Assembly: GCA_963813315.1 (NCBI GenBank)
Contig: CAWEYO010000008.1
Coordinates: 1 to 64,000, forward strand
DNA from: CAWEYO01 sp963813315
Lineage (GTDB): Bacteria; Pseudomonadota; Alphaproteobacteria; Rhizobiales; Rhizobiaceae
DNA length: 64,000 bases
Direction: 5' to 3'
Part shown: in pieces, positions 43,190-52,804 of the stretch
Layout of the letters: each line of letters starts with the position of its first letter
Position numbering within the stretch: the first letter of the stretch is position 1
Made by a program: the position numbers and the translations under genes
Notes under the pieces: generated by a model
The model's database searches: none
What the model was told of the DNA's origin: nothing
Seen by the model: only the letters and a program-made list of their open reading frames with translations

Positions 43190-43846
43190 ATGGAAATCTT
43201 CACCGCCGCCGGCCTCACTGCGCTGTTCCAGGTTATCGCTATCGACCTTGTTCTGGCGGGCGACAATGCAATCGTGATCGGCATGGCGGCTGCCGGCCTG
43301 CCCGCTGCGCAGCGAAAACGCGCAATCCTCATCGGTGTGATCGCGGCAACCGTGCTGCGGATCCTCTTTGCCGCGGTCACGGTTCAGTTGCTGGCGATCC
43401 TCGGCCTGCTTCTGGTCGGCGGCATCCTGCTCCTATGGGTTTGCTGGAAGATGTGGCGTGAACTGCGCACGTCACAGGAAGAGGAGGAAGAAGCCACCGA
43501 GGCGCTCTCGGAGACCGATTTCGACAAGAATGGGGTCATCGCCGGCAAGGCTCCTCGCAAGACGCTCGGTCAGGCGGCCCTGCAGATTGTGGTTGCCGAC
43601 GTTTCAATGTCGCTCGACAATGTGCTGGCGGTTGCCGGCGCCGCGCGCGAACACTTCACCGTTCTGGTTATCGGCCTGATTTTGTCGATCGCACTCATGG
43701 GTCTGGCGGCGAGCTTCATTGCGCGTCTGCTTCATCGCCACCGCTGGATAGGCTATGTCGGCCTGCTGATCATTCTCTATGTCGCTCTCGACATGATCTA
43801 TCGCGGCGTTATGGAAATCTGGCCGGTCGTGGCGGCAGCGCTATAG
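43190..43846 (+). CDS. TerC/YjbE-family integral membrane protein
   Basis: A 218-residue protein with about seven membrane helices in two repeats. Each repeat carries the acidic motif of the family: DLVLAGDNAIVIGMAAAGLP (about 20-39) and DVSMSLDNVLAVAGAARE (about 137-154). A charged loop rich in Glu separates the repeats (about 90-115). TerC-family proteins export metal ions, often manganese, and can help metallate secreted proteins. A rhizobial repeat lies immediately downstream. Confidence 0.88.
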   Translation: MEIFTAAGLTALFQVIAIDLVLAGDNAIVIGMAAAGLPAAQRKRAILIGVIAATVLRILFAAVTVQLLAILGLLLVGGILLLWVCWKMWRELRTSQEEEEEATEALSETDFDKNGVIAGKAPRKTLGQAALQIVVADVSMSLDNVLAVAGAAREHFTVLVIGLILSIALMGLAASFIARLLHRHRWIGYVGLLIILYVALDMIYRGVMEIWPVVAAAL

Positions 43847-43913
43847 TGCAATTTCAGAAAAGTGGGAACCCGGATTTCCGTCCGGAATTGCCCTAAAATA
43901 AAGAGTTTGAGCG
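43842..43913 (+). repeat. Dispersed intergenic repeat (AGTGGGAACC core), second copy
   Basis: Contains CAGAAAAGTGGGAACCCGG and ends AAATAAAGAGTTTGAGC, matching in order the unit at 19191-19260. It begins at the stop codon of the TerC-like gene and lies upstream of rimO. An inner inverted repeat, TTTCCG/CGGAA, is present. Confidence 0.6.
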
Positions 43914-44044
43914 GCTAACCGATTCCTTCTTGGGGATCCCAAGGGACCGACACGAGAATGGTGTCTGTCCCGGCGGTGGTTACAGCCAAGCGAAACTGTG
44001 CTACTGCGCCGCCGCTTCCCGAAAAAAATCAGAAAGCCTGCCCG

Positions 44045-45358
44045 ATGTCCGCGCCCCGCGTTAGTTTCGTCAGCCTCGGTTGCCCGAAGGCACTTGTGGA
44101 TTCTGAACGGATCATCACCAGGCTGCGCGCCGAGGGATATGAAATCGCGCGAAAGCATGAAGGCGCGGACCTTGTCGTCGTGAACACCTGCGGATTTCTC
44201 GATTCCGCGCGGGACGAATCGCTCAATGCCATCGGCTCCGCACTTTCACAAAACGGCAAGGTCATAGTCACCGGCTGTCTCGGCGCGGAACCGGAGGTCA
44301 TACGCGAGAAGCATCCGAATGTGCTGGCGATCACCGGCCCGCAGGCCTACGAAAGTGTCATGGCGGCGGTGCACGAAGCCGCCCCACCGGCGCATGATCC
44401 CTATGTCGACCTGCTTCCTCCGCAAGGCGTGAAGCTTACGCCGCGCCACTACGCTTACCTGAAAATCTCCGAGGGCTGCAACAATCGCTGCACGTTCTGC
44501 ATCATCCCGGCGCTGAGAGGCGATCTTGTCTCGCGGCCGGCCGGGGATGTTCTGCGCGAGGCAGAGCGCCTGGCCGCCGCCGGCGTCAAGGAAATTCTGG
44601 TTATCTCTCAAGATACAAGCGCTTACGGCATCGATCTCAAGTATGAGGCAAGCAAATGGAAAGACCGCGAGGTCCGCGCCAAATTCCTCGATTTGTCGCG
44701 TGAACTGGGTGAAATGGGCATGTGGATACGGATGCACTACGTTTATCCGTATCCTCATGTAGGCGATGTCATTCCACTGATGGCGGAAGGCAAGATCCTC
44801 CCATATCTCGACATCCCCTTCCAGCACGCGTCGCCGCGGGTGCTGGAAAATATGCGGCGGCCTGCGCACAACGAGAAGACGCTGGACCGTATCCGCGGCT
44901 GGCGAGAAGCCTGCCCCGATCTTGCCGTGCGCTCGACCTTCATCGTCGGCTTTCCGGGCGAGACGGAGGAGGATTTCGAAATGCTTCTCGACTGGCTGGA
45001 CGAAGCGAAAATCGACCGCGCCGGCTGCTTCAGGTACGAACCGGTCAAGGGCGCCCGATCGAACGAACTTGGCCTGCCGGAAGTTCCTCGGGAGATCAAG
45101 GAGGCGCGCTGGCACCGCTTCATGGCCCGTCAGCAGAAGGTCTCGGCCGGACAGCTTCAGAAGAAAATCGGCAAGCGGTTGCCGGTCATCATCGACGAGG
45201 CGCATGGAAACCTGGCAAGAGGTCGCACCAGATACGACGCACCGGAGATCGACGGCTCGGTCCACGTTCAGTCGCGGCGGCCGTTGCGCGTCGGTGAAAT
45301 CATAACAGTAAAAATCGACCGGTCGGATGCCTACGACCTTCACGGAGCGGCGGTCTGA
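44045..45358 (+). CDS. rimO: Ribosomal protein S12 methylthiotransferase RimO
   Basis: A 437-residue radical-SAM methylthiotransferase that modifies Asp88 of ribosomal protein S12. N-terminal UPF0004 Cys residues are in SLGCPKALVDSE, NTCGFLDSARDES and GCLGAEPE; the radical-SAM motif is EGCNNRCTFCIIP (about 148-160); a TRAM domain ends the protein. ATG 44045 matches the family start (VSFVSLGCPKA); 29 in-frame upstream codons are unlikely to be coding. A terminator follows the stop. Confidence 0.95.
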   Translation: MSAPRVSFVSLGCPKALVDSERIITRLRAEGYEIARKHEGADLVVVNTCGFLDSARDESLNAIGSALSQNGKVIVTGCLGAEPEVIREKHPNVLAITGPQAYESVMAAVHEAAPPAHDPYVDLLPPQGVKLTPRHYAYLKISEGCNNRCTFCIIPALRGDLVSRPAGDVLREAERLAAAGVKEILVISQDTSAYGIDLKYEASKWKDREVRAKFLDLSRELGEMGMWIRMHYVYPYPHVGDVIPLMAEGKILPYLDIPFQHASPRVLENMRRPAHNEKTLDRIRGWREACPDLAVRSTFIVGFPGETEEDFEMLLDWLDEAKIDRAGCFRYEPVKGARSNELGLPEVPREIKEARWHRFMARQQKVSAGQLQKKIGKRLPVIIDEAHGNLARGRTRYDAPEIDGSVHVQSRRPLRVGEIITVKIDRSDAYDLHGAAV

Positions 45359-45378
45359 CCAGGGGCTTGAAATGCAAA

Positions 45379-45400
45379 AAGGGCGCCGCACGGCGCCCTT
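45379..45400. terminator. Bidirectional rho-independent-type terminator
   Basis: AAGGGCGCC and GGCGCCCTT form a 9 bp stem with loop GCAC, flanked by AAAAA on the left and a T-containing tail on the right. It lies between the convergent rimO and BMP-family binding-protein genes and can serve both. Confidence 0.8.
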
Positions 45401-45426
45401 CTGTTCCTGGCTTGAGCAAATCCGCC

Positions 45427-46497
45427 CTATTGCGGCAGCTTGTCGTCTACGCCCTTGACGTAGAAATTCATGCCGAGCAGCGTGCCGTCGTCGGCTTGCT
45501 CGCCTGCTTTCAGCCATTCCGTGCCGTCCTGCCTGGTGATCGGTCCAGTGAACGGTTCAAATTCGCCTGACTTGATCTTGGCTTCGGTTTCTTCTGCGAG
45601 CTTCTTCACGTCGTCCGGCATGTTCGCGTACGGCGCCATGACGACATGGCCCTCCTTCATGCCGCCCCAGACATCCTCCTGCTTCCACGTTCCGTCGATC
45701 ACCGCCTGGACGCGGCTGATGTAGTAAGGGCCCCAGTTATCGGTGATCGAAGTGAGCTGTGTCTCCGGGCCAAACTTGATCATGTCTGACGCCTGGCCGA
45801 AAGCCTTGATGCCGCGTTCGGTGGCGACCTGCATCGGCGCGGTCGAATCCGTGTGCTGGGTGATAATGTCGACGCCCTGATCGATCAATGCCTTTGCGGC
45901 GTCTGCCTCCTTGCCCGGGTCGAACCAGGTGTTCGCCCACACGACTTTCACCTTGAAATCAGGGTTGACTGACTGTGCGCCGAGCACGAAGGCGTTGATG
46001 CCCATCACCACTTCCGGGATCGGGAACGAAGCGATGTAGCCGGCAACGCCCGCCTTCGAGAGCTTCGCCGCGATGACGCCCTGTATATAGCGGCCTTCAT
46101 AAAACTTCGAATTGTAGGTCGATACATTCGGGTGGTCGCGCTTGTAGCCGGTCGCGTGCTCGAATTTCACGTCAGGGAATTTGCCGGCGATCTTGTTGGT
46201 CGGGTCCATGTATCCGAACGACGTCGTGAAGATGATGTTGCAGCCCGAGCGGGCGAAGCGCTCGATTGCGCGTTCGGCATCCGCACCTTCAGGCACGCTT
46301 TCCAGATAGGCGGTCTCGACCTGGTCTCCGAACTTCGCCTTTACTTGCTCCAAGCCCTGGTGATGCTGATATGACCATCCAAAGTCGCCGATTGGTCCGA
46401 CATAAATGAAGCAGGCTTTGGTTGCAGCTTCCGCGCCCATTGTGCCGAGAGCCAGCACGGCTGCGGCCGCGGCCAAAGGCAGGAATTTGTTTCTCAT
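45427..46497 (-). CDS. BMP-family ABC transporter substrate-binding protein
   Basis: A 356-residue periplasmic binding protein (PnrA/BMP family) with a Sec signal (LPLAAAAAVLALGTMGAEA). Characteristic parts are YVGPIGDFGWSYQHHQGLEQ, CNIIFTTSFGYMDPTNKIAG and DIITQHTDSTAPMQVATERG. The family binds purine nucleosides and related compounds. It is the last gene of the four-gene importer operon; the order is ATPase, permease, permease, binding protein. Confidence 0.9.
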   Translation of the reverse strand: MRNKFLPLAAAAAVLALGTMGAEAATKACFIYVGPIGDFGWSYQHHQGLEQVKAKFGDQVETAYLESVPEGADAERAIERFARSGCNIIFTTSFGYMDPTNKIAGKFPDVKFEHATGYKRDHPNVSTYNSKFYEGRYIQGVIAAKLSKAGVAGYIASFPIPEVVMGINAFVLGAQSVNPDFKVKVVWANTWFDPGKEADAAKALIDQGVDIITQHTDSTAPMQVATERGIKAFGQASDMIKFGPETQLTSITDNWGPYYISRVQAVIDGTWKQEDVWGGMKEGHVVMAPYANMPDDVKKLAEETEAKIKSGEFEPFTGPITRQDGTEWLKAGEQADDGTLLGMNFYVKGVDDKLPQ

Positions 46498-46569
46498 GAC
46501 GTTCGTCCTCTTTCACTGTTGCCGGGGGCACTATCCCACCAAAAACTGGTTGCCGCTTTTGGAACATCC

Positions 46570-47484
46570 TTAGCGATCTGGCACAAACGGCCGCCCCAGA
46601 GAAGCCGGTGTGTTCACCATCGTCAGCCGACGGTTGCGTGAGATTAGAACAAGGACAACGATTGTTGCCAGATAGGGAAGCGAAGAAAGTAGTTGCGATG
46701 GGATGCCTATCCCCAGAGCCTGCGCGTGGAGCTGCCCGATGGTGACGGCGCCGAACAGATAGGCGCCGGCCAGTACGCGCCATGGCCGCCAGGAGGCAAA
46801 GACGACCAGAGCGAGCGCAATCCAGCCGCGGCCGGCCGTCATATTCTCGATCCATTGGGGCGTATAGACGAGCGAGAGATAGGCGCCGGCAAGCCCCGCG
46901 CAGGCGCCGCCGAACATTACCGCCATGTAGCGGATACCGATAACATTGATACCGAGCGCGTGCGCCGACGTGTGGTTATCGCCAATCGACCGGAGAGTGA
47001 GCCCGGCGCGCGACCGGAACAGGAACCACGCCACACCGAAAGTGAGCAGCAGGGACACGTAAAACAGCGGGTCCTGGCCGAACAGCAGCTTGCCGACAAA
47101 GGGAATGTCGGAAAGATACGGGATATGGAGGTTGCCCATTTTGACGCCGGGCTGACCGACGAAGCTCTCACCGATCATGCCCGAAAGGCCGAGGCCAAGC
47201 AGTGTCAATGCAAGACCTGTCGCCACCTGATTGGTCACCAGGGTTAAAGACAGGAAGCCGAACAGCAGCGAAAACAGCGCGCCAACGATCACAGCCGCTG
47301 CGGCGCCGAGCCACGGTGAGCCGGTCGTCAGCGCCACGGCGAACCCCGTCACAGCGCCCATGACCATCATGCCTTCCACCCCGAGGTTGAGAACGCCGGA
47401 GCGTTCGACAACCAGTTCGCCGATTGCAGCGATCAGCAGCGGCGTTGCCGCTGTGGCGATCGTTATAAGGATGTCTTCAAACAT
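46570..47484 (-). CDS. BMP-type nucleoside ABC transporter permease (second)
   Basis: A 304-residue BPD_transp_2-type permease with eight or more membrane segments and the family motif ERSGVLNLGVEGMMVMGAVT (about 28-47). The ATG at 47484 overlaps the end of the first permease gene by 8 bp, indicating coupled translation. It resembles YufQ/NupQ-type nucleoside permeases. Confidence 0.9.
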   Translation of the reverse strand: MFEDILITIATAATPLLIAAIGELVVERSGVLNLGVEGMMVMGAVTGFAVALTTGSPWLGAAAAVIVGALFSLLFGFLSLTLVTNQVATGLALTLLGLGLSGMIGESFVGQPGVKMGNLHIPYLSDIPFVGKLLFGQDPLFYVSLLLTFGVAWFLFRSRAGLTLRSIGDNHTSAHALGINVIGIRYMAVMFGGACAGLAGAYLSLVYTPQWIENMTAGRGWIALALVVFASWRPWRVLAGAYLFGAVTIGQLHAQALGIGIPSQLLSSLPYLATIVVLVLISRNRRLTMVNTPASLGRPFVPDR

Positions 47485-48574
47485 TTTGGGCGGCCTCCCC
47501 CGACTTCGCCGGCACGCCGACAAAGCGGATGCGATAGTGGATGAGTGTGTCGCAGGCGAGCACGAAGAAAAGCAGCATCCCCTGGAAGGCGCGGACGACC
47601 TTGTCAGATACGCCGATCGAAATTTGTGCCGCTTCGCCGCCAAGATAGGAGAGCGCAAGCACGAGGCCGGCCGCGACGATGCCAAGCGGGTTAAGGCGGC
47701 CAAGGAAAGCGACAATGATCGCCGCGAAGCCATAGCCTGGCGAAATCGTGGGCCTGAGCTGGCCGATCGCGCCCGATACCTCGGAAATACCGGCAAGGCC
47801 CGCGAGTGCGCCTGAAAGCAGGAAGGCGAAAAACACCATGCCGGAGGCCGAGAAACCGGCAAAGCGCCCTGCCCGCGGACTCTGGCCGAGCAGCTTGACT
47901 TCGAAACCCTTCAGCGTGCGCGATAGCATGAACCATAGGACGAACGCCGCGACCAGCGCAAAGATGAAACCCCAATGCGCGCGGCCGGATGCCGACCAGA
48001 TTTCAGGCAGGATGGCTTGCGGATGGAAATTGCGGGTTTCGGGAAAGTTCATCCCCTCGGGGTTTCGCCATGGACCGCGCACCAGCCAGTCGAGGAAAAG
48101 CTGTGCGACGTAGACCAGCATCAAGCTGGTCAGAATTTCGTTGGTGTTGAACCGGGCCTTCAGAAACGCCGGGATCGAAGCATAGGCCGCTCCTCCCGCC
48201 ATGCCCATGATCAGCATCAGGGGCAGCACGATCCAGCTCTGGAACTGGGGGAACAACACCGGCAGGGTCGAGCCGACAATCGCCCCGATGGTGAACTGGC
48301 CTTCTGCGCCGATGTTCCAGTTGTTGGAAAGGTAGCAGACCGACAGGCCCACCGCGATCAGGATCAGCGGTGCTGCCTTCACCGCCAACTCATGCAGCGA
48401 CCAAACCTCGCGGAGGGGGTCGATAAAGTAGTAGTAAAGCGCATCCGCGGGATTCTTGCCGAGCAGCGAGAACATGATGGCGCCCGCAATCAAGGTAAGG
48501 GCGAGAGCGATGAACGGCGACAATGCGCTGAACAGCGCCGATTGCTCGGGACGTTTGACAAGTTCGATCCGCAT
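47477..48574 (-). CDS. BMP-type nucleoside ABC transporter permease (first)
   Basis: A 365-residue permease with about nine membrane helices and the family signature LSNNWNIGAEGQFTIGAIVG (about 82-101), and GFAAIIVAFLGRLNPLGIVA later. It corresponds to YufP/NupP-type nucleoside permeases. Its start shares one base with the stop of the ATPase gene (TAATG). Confidence 0.9.
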   Translation of the reverse strand: MRIELVKRPEQSALFSALSPFIALALTLIAGAIMFSLLGKNPADALYYYFIDPLREVWSLHELAVKAAPLILIAVGLSVCYLSNNWNIGAEGQFTIGAIVGSTLPVLFPQFQSWIVLPLMLIMGMAGGAAYASIPAFLKARFNTNEILTSLMLVYVAQLFLDWLVRGPWRNPEGMNFPETRNFHPQAILPEIWSASGRAHWGFIFALVAAFVLWFMLSRTLKGFEVKLLGQSPRAGRFAGFSASGMVFFAFLLSGALAGLAGISEVSGAIGQLRPTISPGYGFAAIIVAFLGRLNPLGIVAAGLVLALSYLGGEAAQISIGVSDKVVRAFQGMLLFFVLACDTLIHYRIRFVGVPAKSGEAAQNV

Positions 48575-50145
48575 TACGCGACCTCCATCCCGTGTTCTAC
48601 GTGGCCAGGCTCGGCTCCGCCCATCAGCAGGCCGATCTTTTCGAATGTAGCCTCGGCGCGCAGCAGCGGCTTCGACAATTCGCCATTGTGCATGACGGCG
48701 ATGGCGTCGGAGATCTCGAAAAGCTCGTCGAGGTCCTGGCTTATCACGAGTACGGACGAACCGTTGCGCGCCAGTTCGATCAGCGCCTGTCGTATCCGCG
48801 CGGCAGCGCCCGCATCTACGCCCCAGGTCGGCTGGTTTACAACCATCACGGCAGGCCTTCGATCAAGCTCACGGCCGATGATGTATTTCTGCAGATTGCC
48901 GCCGGAAAGTGCTGCGGCTTCAGGGTCAGGCGCACTCTTGCGCACGTCCATTTCCCGGATGATGCGTTGAGAGGCGGCTGCGACCGCGCCATTTTGCACC
49001 AGCCCTGCCGGGCCGAGAAACTCTTTCCTGTCTGTCGCGTGGCGAGACAGAAGCAGGTTCTCTGACAGCCTCATACGAGGGGCAGCTCCGTGACCGAGCC
49101 TCTCCTCCGGAACAAACGCCGCTCCCAGGAGCCGCCGACCCGAAATGGAAAGCCGCCCGGCATCCTTGCCGCGGATGCGGATGGTTTCGGCCCGATCCTG
49201 CAACGCTTCGCCTGAAACAGCCTCGAAGAACTCGCCCTGCCCATTGCCGGCCACGCCGGCGATGCCGATGACCTCTCCGGCCCGGACGTTGAGCTTTATG
49301 TCTCGGAGCGGAACGGAAAACGGCGTCGCGGGCTTGCGGCTCAATCCGCGGATTTCCAGAAGCGCGCTTGCCTTGTCGATACCTTCCGCCGGTGGTCGCA
49401 CGACGGCCTTCACCTCGCTGCCGACCATCATGCGCGCTAGTGATGCCGCGGTCTCCTTGCGCGGATCGCAATGCCCGACCACTTTGCCATGTCGAAGCAC
49501 GGTGGCGCCGTCGCACATCCGCTTCACTTCTTCCAGACGGTGGGAAATGTAGAGGATGGACTTGCCCTCGGAACGCAGCCTTTCCAGAGTTTCAAACAGT
49601 TTGTCCGCTTCCTGCGGCGTAAGCACCGAGGTCGGCTCATCGAGTATGATAAGATCAGGCTTCTGCAAGAGGCAGCGGATTATCTCAATGCGCTGGCGCT
49701 CGCCGACCGAGAGATCGCCCACCAGTGAATAAGGATCGAGCGGCAGGCCATAGCTGTAGGAAAGCGCCTTGGCCTTTGCCGCGATCGCGCTGATCGGCGT
49801 GTCCTCATTGAGCGAGAGCGCGATGTTCTCGGCGGCCGTCAGCGCCTCGAACAGCGAGAAATGCTGGAACACCATGCCGATGCCGAGTTTCTTGGCCGCG
49901 TGCGGGTTGGTGATGACAACCGGATGGCCGTTCCAGAAGATTTGGCCCGAGTGCGGCTCGAGTGAGCCGAAAAGCATCTTGACGAGCGTCGACTTGCCGG
50001 CGCCATTCTCGCCAAGCAGCGAATGAATCTCCCCCTTGCCGATTGTCAAATTGATGGCATCGCACGCCTTCAGCGTACCGAAGATTTTCGTCAGGCCGCG
50101 GACTTCCAGCAAGTTCGCGCCATCGGTTCTCTGGGTTGTTTCCAC
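48574..50145 (-). CDS. BMP-type nucleoside ABC transporter ATPase (two domains)
   Basis: A 523-residue duplicated ATPase: first Walker A LLGENGAGKSTLVKM (about 42-50), signature LSVGERQRIEIIRCL, Walker B LIILDEPTSVLTPQE; second domain with the degenerate loop GVAGNGQGEFFE and signature LSGGNLQKYIIGREL. A GTG start at 50145 is supported by GGGAGG seven bases upstream; the in-frame sequence before it looks non-coding. It is the first gene of the importer operon. Confidence 0.88.
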   Translation of the reverse strand: METTQRTDGANLLEVRGLTKIFGTLKACDAINLTIGKGEIHSLLGENGAGKSTLVKMLFGSLEPHSGQIFWNGHPVVITNPHAAKKLGIGMVFQHFSLFEALTAAENIALSLNEDTPISAIAAKAKALSYSYGLPLDPYSLVGDLSVGERQRIEIIRCLLQKPDLIILDEPTSVLTPQEADKLFETLERLRSEGKSILYISHRLEEVKRMCDGATVLRHGKVVGHCDPRKETAASLARMMVGSEVKAVVRPPAEGIDKASALLEIRGLSRKPATPFSVPLRDIKLNVRAGEVIGIAGVAGNGQGEFFEAVSGEALQDRAETIRIRGKDAGRLSISGRRLLGAAFVPEERLGHGAAPRMRLSENLLLSRHATDRKEFLGPAGLVQNGAVAAASQRIIREMDVRKSAPDPEAAALSGGNLQKYIIGRELDRRPAVMVVNQPTWGVDAGAAARIRQALIELARNGSSVLVISQDLDELFEISDAIAVMHNGELSKPLLRAEATFEKIGLLMGGAEPGHVEHGMEVA

Positions 50146-50469
50146 AACGCCTCCCGATTCTCTTTTGAGACTTATCTTGTTCCCGCCGCTATCGTAGGCG
50201 CGGTTGCCTCCCAACGCAAAGCGCGAGCTGACTTGAAAGTGCTTCAAGAAATTCAGCGGAATCCCCAGCATGGCGCATGAAAATCGGAAACGGGTGTGTT
50301 GAGATTCAGGTCAGGCCGAGGCGAAAATGGTGGTTTTCGAGACCGGCACGCAGCGTACGTTTGGGTACGTGAGTACCGGAGAGGGCTGCCGTTTGCAGGC
50401 CAGCATTACCAACACACCCACGTGCGAAATCGGCATTTGCGCCCTACCGGCGAATTTCCGATCGGGCTC
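50146..50469. other. Intergenic region between the nucleoside importer and qor
   Basis: About 320 bp with no recognisable gene. It should carry the promoter of the importer operon (reading left) and lies downstream of the qor gene. Short complementary pieces (GTACGTTTGGGTACGT) occur near 50355-50372. I see no operator I can name. Confidence 0.4.
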
Positions 50470-51447
50470 TCAAGGGAGCAGTATGGAGGTTCCCGTGTTC
50501 TTGCGCGCTTCAAGATCGGCATGCGCCCGGCCTGCATCCTTGAGAGCGTAGCGCTGGTTGATCTCGATCCTGACCACTCCTTTCATTACGATATCGAACA
50601 AGGCACCCGCCGACTGTTCCAATGCGTCACGCTTGGCGTTGTAACCAAAGATTGTCGGCCGCGTCGCATAGAGCGAACCCTTCTGCGCCAGCAGCGCCAG
50701 ATTGAAAGGTGGAATTGGGCCGGATGACTGCCCAAAACTGACAAACATGCCGAAGGGTTTCAGGCAGTCGAGCGAACCGGGAAAAGTATCCTTGCCGACC
50801 GAATCGTAGGCCACGTCGCAGAGCCTACCGCTCGTGATTTCCTTCACCGCCTCAACAAAATCCTGCTCCTTGTAGTTGATGACATGGTCAAATCCATGAG
50901 CCTGTGCAAGCGCGATCTTGGCCGTCGAACTTGCCGTGCCGATCACCGTCGCGCCGAGGTGTTTCGCCCATTGGCCGAGAATCAGGCCGACGCCTCCGGC
51001 GGCGGCGTGGTAGAGGATCGTGTCGCCGGGCTTCACCTTGAACGTACGCCTCAGCAGATACTCTGCGGTCATGCCTTTCAGCATCATTCCGGCGGCCTGC
51101 TCGTCCGAAATGCCGGCCGGGATTTTGACGAGCCTGTCGGCCGCAATGACGCGTTGTTCGCAGTAGGCGCCGGTTGCGACAGCATATGCGACCCGGTCGC
51201 CCGGCTCGAGACCGGAAACGCCGTTGCCGAGTTCTACGACGATGCCTGCCGCTTCGCCGCCCGGAATTAGCGGAAGTCCATCGGGCGCGGCATAGAGACC
51301 GGTGCGGTAATATACGTCGAGAAAGTTCAGGCCGATCGCCGTATGGCGCATCAGCACCTGTCCTTCGCCCGGCCTGCCCGGATCGACCTCCGTGTACTCA
51401 AGCGCTTCCGGGCCGCCACAGGCGCGAATTAGCATGGCTTTGGACAT
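50470..51447 (-). CDS. NADPH:quinone oxidoreductase, zinc-free MDR family
   Basis: A 325-residue medium-chain reductase of the quinone oxidoreductase type, reducing quinones or enones with NADPH. Features are HTAIGLNFLDVYYRTGLYA (about 36-54), GGEAAGIVVELGNGVSGLEP and the nucleotide-binding motif AAAGGVGLILGQWAKHLGA (about 149-167). No structural zinc Cys cluster is seen. It is followed at 6 bp spacing by nothing in the same direction; pcs lies upstream of it and may share its transcript. Confidence 0.88.
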   Translation of the reverse strand: MSKAMLIRACGGPEALEYTEVDPGRPGEGQVLMRHTAIGLNFLDVYYRTGLYAAPDGLPLIPGGEAAGIVVELGNGVSGLEPGDRVAYAVATGAYCEQRVIAADRLVKIPAGISDEQAAGMMLKGMTAEYLLRRTFKVKPGDTILYHAAAGGVGLILGQWAKHLGATVIGTASSTAKIALAQAHGFDHVINYKEQDFVEAVKEITSGRLCDVAYDSVGKDTFPGSLDCLKPFGMFVSFGQSSGPIPPFNLALLAQKGSLYATRPTIFGYNAKRDALEQSAGALFDIVMKGVVRIEINQRYALKDAGRAHADLEARKNTGTSILLP

Positions 51448-51453
51448 CGGTTT

Positions 51454-52200
51454 TCAGGTCTTCTTCAATCCGAGGGTCGGGAAAAGCTGCATGACGGCGC
51501 CGATCACGAAGAGGTAGATGCTTGTCATGGCAATGCCGACCTTGACGAAATACGAGGCGTCCATCGCCTGGACAAGGGCGATGGCAGCGAATGCGCACCA
51601 AGCAAGAAAGACGGCAAGGTTTAGCTCGCGCAAGCGTTTGACGCGAACCGGATGCAGGAAATTCACCGGCGCGAACGTCAGGATGCCGGCAATCACCACG
51701 GTGGCGAAAGACACCCATTGTCCCGGCTCGATGACGAACAGGGTGAACACGATCATGTTCCAGACGACCGGAAAGCCCTTGAAGAAGTTCTCCTTCGTCT
51801 TCATCCCCGTGTCCGCATAGTAGATCGCGCTCGACACGACGATGATCGCTGCCGAGAGAAAAGACAGGCCCTCTCCCATGAATCCGCGCTGATAGAGCGC
51901 GAATGCGGGAATGAGGACGTACGTCACGTAGTCGATGATGTTGTCGAGGAGTTCTCCGGACCAGGTCGGAAGGATTTCCTTCACCTGCAGCTTGCGCGCG
52001 ATCGGGCCATCGATCCCGTCAACGAACAGCGCAAGACCCAGCCACCAGAACATCGCCGTCCATCGTTCCTCGCTCGCCGCAACCAGCGAAACAAACGCAA
52101 GGAATGAGCCGGACGCGGTAAGCAAATGAACCGAAAAGGCTCTCGCTTGCGGCCAGGTTACTTTTTTTCGCTTCACGGCCCGCGCCAGTCCAGTTTGCAT
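51454..52200 (-). CDS. pcs: Phosphatidylcholine synthase
   Basis: A 248-residue CDP-alcohol phosphotransferase with about eight membrane helices. The Pcs form of the family motif is visible in DGIDGPIARKLQ (about 62-73), followed at longer-than-usual spacing by SGELLDNIIDY. Pcs joins choline to CDP-diacylglycerol to give phosphatidylcholine in the inner membrane, a route typical of rhizobia that contact plants or animals. The start overlaps the end of the DUF1326 gene by 28 bp, so the two are probably cotranscribed. Confidence 0.92.
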   Translation of the reverse strand: MQTGLARAVKRKKVTWPQARAFSVHLLTASGSFLAFVSLVAASEERWTAMFWWLGLALFVDGIDGPIARKLQVKEILPTWSGELLDNIIDYVTYVLIPAFALYQRGFMGEGLSFLSAAIIVVSSAIYYADTGMKTKENFFKGFPVVWNMIVFTLFVIEPGQWVSFATVVIAGILTFAPVNFLHPVRVKRLRELNLAVFLAWCAFAAIALVQAMDASYFVKVGIAMTSIYLFVIGAVMQLFPTLGLKKT

Positions 52201-52787
52201 ATTTCGGCCGAGCGCCCGGCGAAGTTCCAGTTGCGCCCGAATGCGCGCAGCCGGCTCTTGTCGGACTTCGCAACGATGATTTCCGGGGCGATCCAGTATT
52301 CCGAATTGGAGATAAGCGTGTCCCTTTCGCGGTCCTTGCCCGGAACCGGCGTGATCGCGCCGTCGATAATCCGGGGGATCTGGAAAATGCGCGTCTTGTC
52401 ACGTGTCTCGTAGGTGATCGGAACCTGCTCGACGCCAAGGAACTTGCCGACAAGGATCGAAAGCAGCGAAGTTGTGCCTCCGGCTTTGCCCGTGAATATC
52501 TTCTGTATCGACTTGAGCGCGTAGATCGACGCGCGCTGGTCGACGAAAAGTCCGGCGGTCCAGTTGCCGCGGCTCATGTAGCCCGGAATTTCCATGATGA
52601 GGCCGAGATTGAGGCCCGAGAGATCGACATCGCCGAAGTGGCCTGCATCGACCCGGAAGCCTGCCCACGTCTGGCAGTAACCCTCGGTCGGAGGATGGCT
52701 GCCGAGCGACAATACGCAGGGGCAGAACACGGTGCAGTTGCAGGAAAGGACCAGTTCTCCTTTCAGTGCCCAGCTTTGGTCGCCCAT
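52173..52787 (-). CDS. DUF1326 domain protein
   Basis: A 204-residue protein with the DUF1326 Cys motif LSCNCTVFCPCVLSLG (about 14-29) and a C-terminal region WIAPEIIVAKSDKSRLRAFG. Function unknown; the Cys cluster suggests metal or heme handling. It is directly preceded by the DUF2182 membrane protein, with which it is paired in many Rhizobiales, implying a joint role. ATG 52787 is preferred; codons before it overlap the upstream gene. Confidence 0.85.
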   Translation of the reverse strand: MGDQSWALKGELVLSCNCTVFCPCVLSLGSHPPTEGYCQTWAGFRVDAGHFGDVDLSGLNLGLIMEIPGYMSRGNWTAGLFVDQRASIYALKSIQKIFTGKAGGTTSLLSILVGKFLGVEQVPITYETRDKTRIFQIPRIIDGAITPVPGKDRERDTLISNSEYWIAPEIIVAKSDKSRLRAFGRNWNFAGRSAEICKLDWRGP

Positions 52788-52804
52788 GGAGCGTTCCTCG
52801 AGAG

